Source: an uncultured Eubacteriales bacterium (lineage in GTDB: Bacteria > Bacillota > Clostridia > Oscillospirales > CAG-272). Taken from it: 8,635 nucleotides of DNA. Below the pieces are notes generated by a model. It saw nothing but the letters and a program-made list of their open reading frames with translations. It had not been told where the DNA came from and made no database searches. The stretch is from positions 1 to 8,635 of the forward strand of contig CAKSPL010000040.1 of NCBI GenBank assembly GCA_934481325.1, given 5' to 3'. This document shows positions 1 through 5,170 of the stretch, piece after piece. The translations under genes and the position numbers were made by a program. Numbering within the stretch: position 1 is the stretch's first letter; the number at the start of each line of letters is the position of its first letter.

Positions 1-1
1 G

Positions 2-274
2 TACATCAGCAGTCATTTTCAGGAGCTGAAAGAAAAGTCCTACACGGTTCAGCTCAATGCCGCGGTAAAGGAGCGGCTTGCCGGTATGCACCCGGAAATG
101 ACGAAATTCGGCGCGTCCCTGGACGTATGCAACCTGCGGGCGATTGATGCCGGCGGGCGGGAGGGCGCACCGGTCGGGTTGATTGCGGCCGGCTGTGCCG
201 GTGCCGTGCTGATTGCCGGCGGTGCCGTGCTTCTGATCCGCAAAAAGCGGGGCAATGGGAAAACCGCAAAATAA
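2..274 (+). CDS. C-terminal fragment of an unidentified membrane-anchored protein
   Basis: The reading frame is open from the left edge of the window to a TAA at 272-274, giving about 90 residues; the start lies outside. The visible part begins with a polar stretch (YISSHFQELKEKSY...), which suggests an extracytoplasmic or soluble domain. It ends in one hydrophobic Gly/Ala-rich segment (roughly GLIAAGCAGAVLIAGGAVLL) followed by a basic tail (IRKKRGNGKTAK). That layout fits a single C-terminal membrane anchor with the tail in the cytoplasm. I do not recognise the family and assign no function. The next gene begins 21 nt downstream, so the two are probably co-transcribed. An internal ATG at 86 would make a 62-residue protein, but the frame continues upstream without a stop, so a partial larger gene is more likely. 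Confidence 0.7.
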   Translation, partial: YISSHFQELKEKSYTVQLNAAVKERLAGMHPEMTKFGASLDVCNLRAIDAGGREGAPVGLIAAGCAGAVLIAGGAVLLIRKKRGNGKTAK

Positions 275-295
275 GACGAGAGGACGGATACTGCT

Positions 296-1018
296 GTGGA
301 AACGCTGTTGGAATATCTGTTTTTGCTTTGCAGTTGCGCGACGGCGGGCTGGGTGTTGGAATTTGTATATCGCGGAATCTGCCACCAAAAGGTGGTTAAC
401 CCCGGGTTTCTGACCGGGTGTTGCCTGCCGATTTACGGCATCGGCGGGGCGATTCTTTATTTTCTTTCGGGATTGAAGCTGCGGTTTTTGCCGAACGAGG
501 CGTGCCGCGTGGCGGCGATTCTTGTGCTGGCAATGCTGCTGATGACCCTGATTGAACTGATCGGGGGGCTGATTTCCCTGAAATACTTCCGTGTGCGGCT
601 ATGGGACTATTCCAAACGCTGGCTCAATTACAAGGGCGTGATTTGCCCGCTGTTTTCCGCCATTTGGGGTGCTATTTGTGCGGGGTACTACTTTTTCCTG
701 TATCCGCCGCTCCACAGGGTGGCGGTGCGCGTGATTGATTACCCCTTTGCCATTTTGCTGATCGGCATTTACGTAGGGGTGTTTTTGGTGGACTTCTGCC
801 ACTCCGTGGGGCTGATGCAACGTCTGCGCGCCTACGCGGGGCAATTGCGTACGCATCTGAATCTCGATCAGATCAAAGCCACCGCAAAGGAGTACTTCAA
901 GGAGCAGACCGGCAAGGCGCACGCGCCGCTCAACTTCCACAAATCCATTGCCAAATATCTCAATGAATTGCACGGCTATCGGGAGGAGATTCAGCAGAAA
1001 TGGGGCAAAAAGAAATGA
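296..1018 (+). CDS. CmpB-like multi-pass membrane protein (putative ABC-transporter type IV family)
   Basis: A 240-residue integral membrane protein starting at GTG, with GAGAGGA at 278-284 as a plausible ribosome site. About five hydrophobic segments are visible, near residues 5-22, 37-58, 70-95, 115-140 and 148-172. They are followed by a charged cytoplasmic tail of about 65 residues. The signatures GWVLEFVYRG, NPGFLTGCCLPIYGIGG and RLWDYSKRWLNYKGVICP match the CmpB-like family (PF06541, formerly DUF1113), common in Clostridia. Despite the name 'putative ABC-transporter', no nucleotide-binding partner is encoded here, and the true function of the family is not established as far as I know. 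The stop overlaps the next gene by 19 nt. Family assignment is solid; function is open. Confidence 0.85.
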   Translation: METLLEYLFLLCSCATAGWVLEFVYRGICHQKVVNPGFLTGCCLPIYGIGGAILYFLSGLKLRFLPNEACRVAAILVLAMLLMTLIELIGGLISLKYFRVRLWDYSKRWLNYKGVICPLFSAIWGAICAGYYFFLYPPLHRVAVRVIDYPFAILLIGIYVGVFLVDFCHSVGLMQRLRAYAGQLRTHLNLDQIKATAKEYFKEQTGKAHAPLNFHKSIAKYLNELHGYREEIQQKWGKKK

Positions 1019-1503
1019 ACGGCGAGGTGGATTATACCGCCTTCCGCCGGGTTCTTGCCGAGGTGTTGCCCCGCGGCAGAGTGGCGGAAATGAAAAATTA
1101 TTTTTCCCATTCGGACGTTACGGTGTACCGCCACTGCATCCGTGTGGCGTTTGCCGCCTATACCTTTGCGGTGCGCCATCGGATAAAGTGCAATCTCGGC
1201 GCGCTGGTGCGCGGGGCACTCCTGCACGACTATTATCTTTATGACTGGCACGACAAAAACAAGGGCTTCCGTTGGCACGGCTTCAAGCATCATCGCTTTG
1301 CGCTTGCCAATGCCGAGCGGGATTTTGACCTTTGCGATACCGAGCGGGATATCATCGGCTCGCATATGTTTCCGCTCACCTTCTGGCGGGTGCCGCACTG
1401 TCGGGAGGCGTGGCTGGTTACGCTGGCGGACAAAAAGGTGGCGGCGGAGGAAACCTTGCGCAAATACCGCCTTTGCAAGGAACGGAAAAAACAGGAGGAA
1501 TAG
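1000..1503 (+). CDS. HD-domain metal-dependent phosphohydrolase
   Basis: A 167-residue soluble protein with the residue order of the HD superfamily: a first His at 45 (VYRHCIRVA), the paired HD at 76-77 (GALLHDYYLYDWH), further histidines at 93-98 and 122 (IIGSHMFPL), and a final Asp at 144 (TLADKK). These would bind the catalytic metal(s). HD proteins hydrolyse phosphate esters, often of nucleotides, but nothing here fixes the substrate. Its position directly before a dCMP deaminase makes a nucleotide substrate possible, which is inference. The ATG at 1000 lies 12 nt after a GGAGGA (982-987). A second ATG at 1015 forms an ATGA overlap with the preceding stop but has no good ribosome site. 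Translation is probably coupled to the upstream gene. Confidence 0.85.
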   Translation: MGQKEMNGEVDYTAFRRVLAEVLPRGRVAEMKNYFSHSDVTVYRHCIRVAFAAYTFAVRHRIKCNLGALVRGALLHDYYLYDWHDKNKGFRWHGFKHHRFALANAERDFDLCDTERDIIGSHMFPLTFWRVPHCREAWLVTLADKKVAAEETLRKYRLCKERKKQEE

Positions 1504-1521
1504 CCTCCGGAAGGACGGAAT

Positions 1522-2007
1522 ATGGAACGCGTATCCAAAGAAAACTATTATCTGGACATTGCCGCCACCGTGGCGGAGCGAAGCACCTGCCTTCGTCGGA
1601 AATTCGGGGCGATTATCGTGAAAAACGACGTCATCGTTTCCACCGGCTATAACGGCGCACCCCGCGGGCGCAAAAACTGTACCGATCTTCTGTTCTGTTA
1701 TCGGGAAAAGCTGGGGATTCCGCGCGGGGAACGGTACGAGCTTTGCCGCTCGGTACACGCGGAGCAGAATGCCATCATCGCCGCACCGAGAGAGCAGATG
1801 CTGGGTGCCACAATGTACATTGCCTGTGTGACGCCGGACGGTGAATTGCTCGGCGGCACCAACAGCTGTATGATGTGCAAGCGGACGATTCTCAATGCGG
1901 GAATTGCCACCGTTGTGGTGCGCGACACGCCGACCGTGTACCGTGTCATCCCCGTGGCGGACTGGATTGAGGACGATGATTCGCTTTCCGGAAAATTCGG
2001 ATATTGA
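1522..2007 (+). CDS. dCMP deaminase family protein (ComEB-like)
   Basis: A 161-residue zinc-dependent deaminase of the cytidine/deoxycytidylate deaminase fold. The active site is visible as HAE at 79-81 (CRSVHAEQNAI), with the Glu as proton shuttle. Cys116 and Cys119 in SCMMCKR complete the zinc site with His79. The N-terminal C.RR.FGAIIV and TGYNGAPRG segments match dCMP deaminases, which convert dCMP to dUMP and feed thymidylate synthesis. The residue before Cys116 is Ser where most relatives have Pro (PCxxC). The extra cysteines (Cys23, Cys53, Cys75) resemble the region that binds a second structural zinc in T4 dCMP deaminase, though I cannot confirm that here. GGAAGGA at 1509-1515 gives ideal spacing to the ATG. 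ComEB of competence operons is a relative, but no competence genes are nearby. Confidence 0.88.
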   Translation: MERVSKENYYLDIAATVAERSTCLRRKFGAIIVKNDVIVSTGYNGAPRGRKNCTDLLFCYREKLGIPRGERYELCRSVHAEQNAIIAAPREQMLGATMYIACVTPDGELLGGTNSCMMCKRTILNAGIATVVVRDTPTVYRVIPVADWIEDDDSLSGKFGY

Positions 2008-2024
2008 AAAATGCGGGGTTGGAA

Positions 2025-2651
2025 ATGAGAAAAAAGAGCTTGTTGCCCATTTTGCTGGCGGTGCTGTTGCTGTTTGCCTCCTGCGAGGGGAAGGCACGGT
2101 TTACCGTCAGTGAGGACGGGTATCTGTTTACCGACCGCAAAACCGGGGTGGTGTATACCGCGCTTTCCCCCGCGTTTGAGCCGGCAAAAGGAAGCACGGA
2201 GTGCGGAAAATGCCGGATGCCGGGCGGCACGGAGCTGACCCTGCGGGAAATCCCGGGGCTTGACCCCGGCATTTGGCTAGCGGACGATGAAAAAACGCTG
2301 TATTTTGCAGGGGACTCCTTGCCCGACCCCGCCGAGTGGACGGTGAGTGCCGTGCTTTTTTGCGAGGAGGATGCAATCAGCATAGAACGCTCGCGCCTGA
2401 CGCGTGCGGAAAACGGAGCGGCACTCACGGCGTTTACAACGACGTGGTTTTTGGGGGATGCGGTGGAGCTTTCCCCTGCCTTTCCAACCTTTTTCCGCAC
2501 CGCCAAGCTGATGTTTTCCGAAGTATCCAACATTTATTATTGTATTACCTACTATCGGTATGAGGACGGCAGTGCGGTCCTGTTCGAGCAGTTTTCGGGC
2601 AGAGCCGTGGCACTGCCCGCCGAGATTGACGCTTTGCTTGGAGTGAACTGA
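2025..2651 (+). CDS. Small predicted lipoprotein of unknown function
   Basis: A 208-residue protein beginning with a typical lipoprotein signal: basic MRKK, a hydrophobic core (LLPILLAVLLL), then FASC with Cys20 as the predicted lipidated residue. The mature protein should be tethered to the outer face of the membrane. A TTG at 2004 overlapping the preceding stop would add seven residues before the basic n-region. The ATG at 2025 gives the natural signal peptide and is preferred. The mature part has short hydrophobic strands (GYLFTD, GVVYTALSPAF, TLYFAGD, YYCITYYRYEDGSAVLFEQF), suggesting a beta-rich fold. Four further cysteines (60, 63, 113, 173) are present; Cys60 and Cys63 form a CGKC that could be a disulfide or metal site. 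I do not recognise the family. It ends 1 nt before the next start codon. Confidence 0.8.
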   Translation: MRKKSLLPILLAVLLLFASCEGKARFTVSEDGYLFTDRKTGVVYTALSPAFEPAKGSTECGKCRMPGGTELTLREIPGLDPGIWLADDEKTLYFAGDSLPDPAEWTVSAVLFCEEDAISIERSRLTRAENGAALTAFTTTWFLGDAVELSPAFPTFFRTAKLMFSEVSNIYYCITYYRYEDGSAVLFEQFSGRAVALPAEIDALLGVN

Positions 2652-2652
2652 T

Positions 2653-3183
2653 ATGAATGTGGCAGAACCCGAAACCGTTGAAAAAAAAGAAATACTGCAC
2701 AGGGAGGAACCCCTGAAGGTGCTGTTCGTCTGCACCGGAAACACCTGCCGCTCCCCGATGGCGGCGGCATTGCTCAACGACGCGGCGAGAAAGAGGGAGG
2801 TCTGCTCCGCCGCGCCGACCCCGCCGCCGCGGGTAATTGCGGCTTCGGCAGGGATTGCCGCGCACGAGGGCGACCCCGTTTCGCCCGAGGCCGTCACCGT
2901 GCTGGAGGAGGCGGGCGTGCCGGACACGCCGGAAAATCATTACCGCGCGCATCTTGCGCGAAACCTGACTGAACGGATGATGCAGGAGGCGGACGTGATT
3001 GTGCCGATCAGTGCTGCGCACGCAATGCAGGTGATTCTGCGTTATCCCGCGTACGCCTCCAAGGTGCGGCAACTGCCGATGGATATTCCCGATCCTTACG
3101 GGCAGGGGGTGGAGGCTTACCGCGTATGCCTTGCCCGGTTGAAGCTGGCACTGGCAATGTGTGCCTTCGGAGAAGAGTCGTGA
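2653..3183 (+). CDS. ywlE: Low-molecular-weight phosphatase, arginine-phosphatase (YwlE) type
   Basis: A 176-residue phosphatase of the low-molecular-weight PTP fold. The P-loop VCTGNTCRSPM is at 26-36, with nucleophile Cys27, Cys32 and phosphate-binding Arg33. The general acid is Asp147 in PDPYG. Thr31 occupies the position where tyrosine phosphatases usually have Ile or Leu (CxGNICRSP). In Bacillus YwlE, Thr here goes with phospho-arginine specificity, which opposes the McsB kinase that marks proteins for ClpCP. The protein-arginine phosphatase role is thus well motivated but not proven. Relatives normally begin M-K-x-L-F-V-C, so the first ~20 residues from the ATG at 2653 look surplus; a CTG at 2713 is an alternative start. 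A Pro-rich insert (residues 52-60) precedes the AASAGI strand. It sits immediately before rimI-tsaD; in B. subtilis ywlE is near the t6A gene ywlC (tsaC). Confidence 0.85.
   Translation: MNVAEPETVEKKEILHREEPLKVLFVCTGNTCRSPMAAALLNDAARKREVCSAAPTPPPRVIAASAGIAAHEGDPVSPEAVTVLEEAGVPDTPENHYRAHLARNLTERMMQEADVIVPISAAHAMQVILRYPAYASKVRQLPMDIPDPYGQGVEAYRVCLARLKLALAMCAFGEES
2702..2715 (+). promoter_or_regulatory. Strong internal Shine-Dalgarno before a candidate CTG start in ywlE
   Basis: GGGAGG at 2702-2707 is followed after 5 nt by CTG at 2713-2715. Starting there gives a protein opening M-K-V-L-F-V-C-T-G-N-T-C, the canonical beginning of this phosphatase family. The ATG at 2653 has only a modest GGAG at 2640-2643. 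Non-ATG starts already occur in this window (GTG at 296, 3180 and 5842), but CTG starts are rare, so this is a candidate only. Confidence 0.4.
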
Positions 3184-3653
3184 CGGTGCGGCTTCTTCAA
3201 AAAGAGGACATTCCCGCCGTGGCGGCACTGGAGCGGGCGTGCTTCGGCACCCCGTGGAGCGAAAAAGCGTTGGAATACCTCACGGGCGCGGACGCGTTCG
3301 GCGTGGTTCTCACGGCCAGGGACGGCACGGTGCTGGCGTATGCGGGATTGACCGTCTCGCTGGACGACGGCGCGCTGACCAACGTGGCTACCGCCCCCGC
3401 GATGCGGTGCCGCGGGCTTGGCGAGCAGGTATTGCGGGCATTGATCGGGGAGGCGCGCCGCCGCGGCGTAACGCACTTTTCCCTGGAGGTGCGGGAGTCC
3501 AACCTTCCCGCTCTTGCGCTTTACCGGAAGCTGGGCTTTACCGTGGCGGGTAAACGCCCCCGGTTTTATCGGGAGCCGGTGGAGGCGGCGTTGGTGATGA
3601 CACTGGACGCCCCCCTTCCCGAAACAAAATCAGAATCAGACAAAGCAGGATAA
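3180..3653 (+). CDS. rimI: Ribosomal-protein/N-alpha acetyltransferase RimI (GNAT family)
   Basis: A 157-residue GNAT acetyltransferase. The start is set at GTG 3180, which overlaps the preceding stop as GTGA and follows GGAG (3169-3172) by 7 nt. A longer frame back to 3126 only adds residues read from inside the phosphatase gene. The acetyl-CoA loop is MRCRGLGEQ (75-83). Glu103 (LEVRESN) and Tyr115 (ALYRKLGF) match the catalytic base and acid described for Salmonella RimI. The terminal FYREPVEAALVM is typical of the family. RimI acetylates protein N-termini, classically that of ribosomal protein bS18 in Enterobacteria; the target in Clostridia may be broader. Two nt separate it from tsaD, the usual Bacillota pairing. 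Confidence 0.93.
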   Translation: MTVRLLQKEDIPAVAALERACFGTPWSEKALEYLTGADAFGVVLTARDGTVLAYAGLTVSLDDGALTNVATAPAMRCRGLGEQVLRALIGEARRRGVTHFSLEVRESNLPALALYRKLGFTVAGKRPRFYREPVEAALVMTLDAPLPETKSESDKAG

Positions 3654-3655
3654 AT

Positions 3656-4669
3656 ATGTACATTTTCGGTATGGAAAGCTCCTGTGACGAAACCTCCGCC
3701 GCCGTGGTGCGTGTGGAGGGCGATAAACGGGAGATCTGTTCAAACATTGTGGCGTCTCAGATTGACACGCACCGTCTTTACGGCGGCGTGGTGCCGGAGA
3801 TTGCCAGCCGCGCGCATATTGAGGCGGTCAGCGGCATCACAAGAGAGGCACTTGCCGTGGCGGGCGTTGGCGTGAGCGAGCTTTCCGCCGTGGCGGTAAC
3901 GGCGTTCCCCGGGTTGATCGGCGCACTTCTCGTCGGGGTGAATTTTGCCAAATCCTTTGCCTTTGCCAACGGGATTCCGTTGGTGGCGGTGGATCACATC
4001 AAAGCACATATCGCGGCGGCATACCTTGCCGACGCGGCGTTGAAGCCGCCCTTCCTTGCGCTGGTGGTATCGGGCGGGCATACCGCGATTTTTGACGTGG
4101 AAAGCGAAACCTGCTTTCATCGCATCGGTACCACGAGAGATGACGCGGCAGGCGAGGCATTTGATAAAATCGGGCGGGTAATCGGGCTGCCGTACCCCGG
4201 CGGCGCGGCATTGGACAAGCTGGCAGGAGAGGGCAACCCGCGGGCGGTGCGCCTGCCTTCCCCCGCGCTGGCGGGCGATACGCTGGATTTTTCGTTCAGC
4301 GGGCTTAAAACCGCCGCCCTCAACGAAATCAATCTGTGGAATCAGAAAGGAATCCCCGTGCCGCGTGCCGATCTTGCCGCCTCCTTTACCGAGGCGGTGG
4401 TTTCGGGTATTGCCGCCAAGGCGGATGCCGCACTTGCGCGCACCGGGCGAAAGACCCTGGTGCTGGCGGGCGGCGTTGCCGCCAATTCCCACTTGCGTGA
4501 GCGGCTCGGCAAAGTCTGTACCGCGCGGGGGGCGCGCTTTTCGGTGCCGCCCGTGTCGCTTTGCGGAGATAACGGCGCAATGGTTGCAATGGCGGGTTCG
4601 TTTGAATTTCTTGCCGGACGGCGTGCGGGGACCGACCTCAACGCCAGTGCCGCAGACGGCGACGCCTGA
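3656..4669 (+). CDS. tsaD: tRNA N6-adenosine threonylcarbamoyltransferase TsaD
   Basis: A 337-residue ASKHA-fold protein of full family length. TsaD transfers the threonylcarbamoyl group to A37 of ANN-decoding tRNAs, working with TsaB and TsaE on the adenylate made by TsaC. Visible signatures are GMESSCDETSAAVV at the N terminus, the metal-binding His114 and His118 in VDHIKAH, VSGGHTAIF (138-146), the GEAFDKIGR segment (166-174), AGGVAANSHLR and the metal ligand Asp305 in CGDNGAMV. AGGA at 3647-3650 sits 5 nt before the ATG. The partners TsaE and TsaB, usually just upstream of rimI, are not in this window. The last few codons (SAADGDA) resemble the repeat units that continue beyond the stop, suggesting the 3' end was formed or extended by the repeat array. 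Confidence 0.97.
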   Translation: MYIFGMESSCDETSAAVVRVEGDKREICSNIVASQIDTHRLYGGVVPEIASRAHIEAVSGITREALAVAGVGVSELSAVAVTAFPGLIGALLVGVNFAKSFAFANGIPLVAVDHIKAHIAAAYLADAALKPPFLALVVSGGHTAIFDVESETCFHRIGTTRDDAAGEAFDKIGRVIGLPYPGGAALDKLAGEGNPRAVRLPSPALAGDTLDFSFSGLKTAALNEINLWNQKGIPVPRADLAASFTEAVVSGIAAKADAALARTGRKTLVLAGGVAANSHLRERLGKVCTARGARFSVPPVSLCGDNGAMVAMAGSFEFLAGRRAGTDLNASAADGDA

Positions 4670-4805
4670 CCCCGCGGCAGTTCGCAGACGCCGCCTGCCC
4701 CCCGCGTGGCGTGGCTTGCATACAGCACGCCGCTCCCTCTTTGCGGTGGTTCGCAGATGGCACCCCCGCCCGTGCGGGCGGGGGGGGAGTGGCTTGCAGA
4801 TGACA
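4645..4805 (+). repeat. Degenerate ~34-nt hairpin repeat array spanning the tsaD stop
   Basis: A core GCAKAYR recurs at 4652, 4684, 4718, 4753 and 4796, with spacings of 32, 34, 35 and 43 nt. Core variants are GCAGACG (twice), GCATACA and GCAGATG (twice). From the second unit on, each core is preceded by TTC or CTT and a G-rich arm. Three units form small hairpins with the core in the loop: GCGGC/GCCGC (4674-4678 with 4690-4694), GGCGTG/CACGCC (4708-4713 with 4726-4731) and GGTG/CACC (4745-4748 with 4761-4764). The first unit lies inside the last codons of tsaD. It resembles a dispersed intergenic repeat family such as those seen in GC-rich gut Clostridia; I cannot tell from one window whether copies exist elsewhere. 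No direct-repeat uniformity or spacers of CRISPR type. Confidence 0.6.
4763..4784 (+). repeat. Very GC-rich inverted repeat in the repeat array
   Basis: CCCCCGCCCG (4763-4772) pairs perfectly with CGGGCGGGGG (4775-4784) around a 2-nt turn, or as a 9-bp stem with a 4-nt loop. It lies between the fourth and fifth repeat cores and accounts for the longer 43-nt spacing. It lacks a following T run, so it is not a canonical intrinsic terminator, although such a hairpin could stabilise the 3' end of the tsaD message. Confidence 0.6.
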
Positions 4806-4899
4806 AAATCCGACCTGCCGGGCTATGACGAAAAAAAGCAATTTCAGCGTTTTTCATAAACTTTCGGCATTTTCTCAAAAAACGGGTTTTCAACAGGAC

Positions 4900-5062
4900 T
4901 TTTCCACAGCCTGTGGAAAAGTGTGAATATCCGGAGGAATATTCATCCAAAATCAGGAAAAAATCGCGTTTCGGCACCGGAAACTCCCCTTTTCACGGCA
5001 TTTTCTGTGGAAAACCCTGTGGGAAGTGTGGATAACTTTTATGCAAAAATGCTTGTGGAAAA
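4900..5062. promoter_or_regulatory. DnaA-box cluster between tsaD and rex
   Basis: Five sites match the DnaA consensus TTWTNCACA. One TTTTCCACA is on the + strand at 4900-4908. Three more TTTTCCACA are on the - strand at 4912-4920, 5006-5014 and 5054-5062. One perfect TTATCCACA is on the - strand at 5027-5035. Near matches add to the cluster: TTTTCAACA at 4887-4895 and TGTGAATAT at 4922-4930. The boxes at 4900 and 4912 face each other as an inverted pair 3 nt apart. Such density is not expected by chance in ~59% GC DNA. The region is non-coding and lies upstream of an operon encoding primosome and helicase-loader proteins. It could be a DnaA-titrating or regulatory cluster, a DnaA-controlled promoter region, or a replication origin. 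From memory, B. subtilis has a DnaA-box cluster in the gcp-ydiF interval, the equivalent position. Confidence 0.8.
5027..5035 (-). promoter_or_regulatory. Perfect consensus DnaA box (TTATCCACA)
   Basis: TGTGGATAA on the + strand reads TTATCCACA on the - strand, an exact match to the high-affinity DnaA box. It is the strongest site of the cluster and is flanked by TTTTCCACA boxes in the same orientation starting 21 nt upstream and 27 nt downstream, a spacing close to two and two-and-a-half helical turns. Confidence 0.85.
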
Positions 5063-5148
5063 TCCACAGGCGGAAATTTTCCCGGTTGTGCGTTTTCCCT
5101 CCCGGTGCCGAAAAAGATTGTGCAACTTTATGAATTTTATCGGAATCG

Positions 5149-5160
5149 GAAAAATTTTTC
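5149..5160 (+). repeat. AT-rich perfect palindrome just before the rex ribosome site
   Basis: GAAAAATTTTTC is a perfect 12-bp palindrome ending one base before the GGAGG of rex. It might be a small operator or an AT-rich spacer that keeps the ribosome site open. It does not match the Rex operator consensus. Nothing else supports a function. Confidence 0.35.
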
Positions 5161-5170
5161 GGAGGAAGCT

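Noticed and set aside
991..2097. Long - strand open frame of 368 codons
   Set aside because: It is antisense to the HD-domain and dCMP deaminase genes, both of which carry clear active-site motifs. Long antisense frames are expected at this GC content.
4645..4805. CRISPR array
   Set aside because: The units are degenerate, spacing varies from 32 to 43 nt, there are no unique spacers between identical repeats, and no cas genes are present.
4830..4855. GAAAAA...TTTTTC inverted repeat as a terminator for tsaD
   Set aside because: The inner stem is interrupted and weak, with an AT-rich outer part; it does not meet the form of an intrinsic terminator.
4921..4946. Rex operator
   Set aside because: TGTGAATAT and ATATTCA are separated by 8 nt and do not match the TTGTNAA-N4-TTNACAA consensus.
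4342..4977. Long - strand open frame (211 codons) across the tsaD 3' end and the repeat array
   Set aside because: It overlaps tsaD antisense, has a low-complexity composition produced by GC-rich codons and repeats, and lacks a recognisable family or ribosome site.
5100..5160. Sigma-A promoter for rex (TATGAA at 5129-5134 as -10)
   Set aside because: No acceptable -35 hexamer lies 16-18 nt upstream, so I could not support it. The promoter may be within the DnaA-box cluster.
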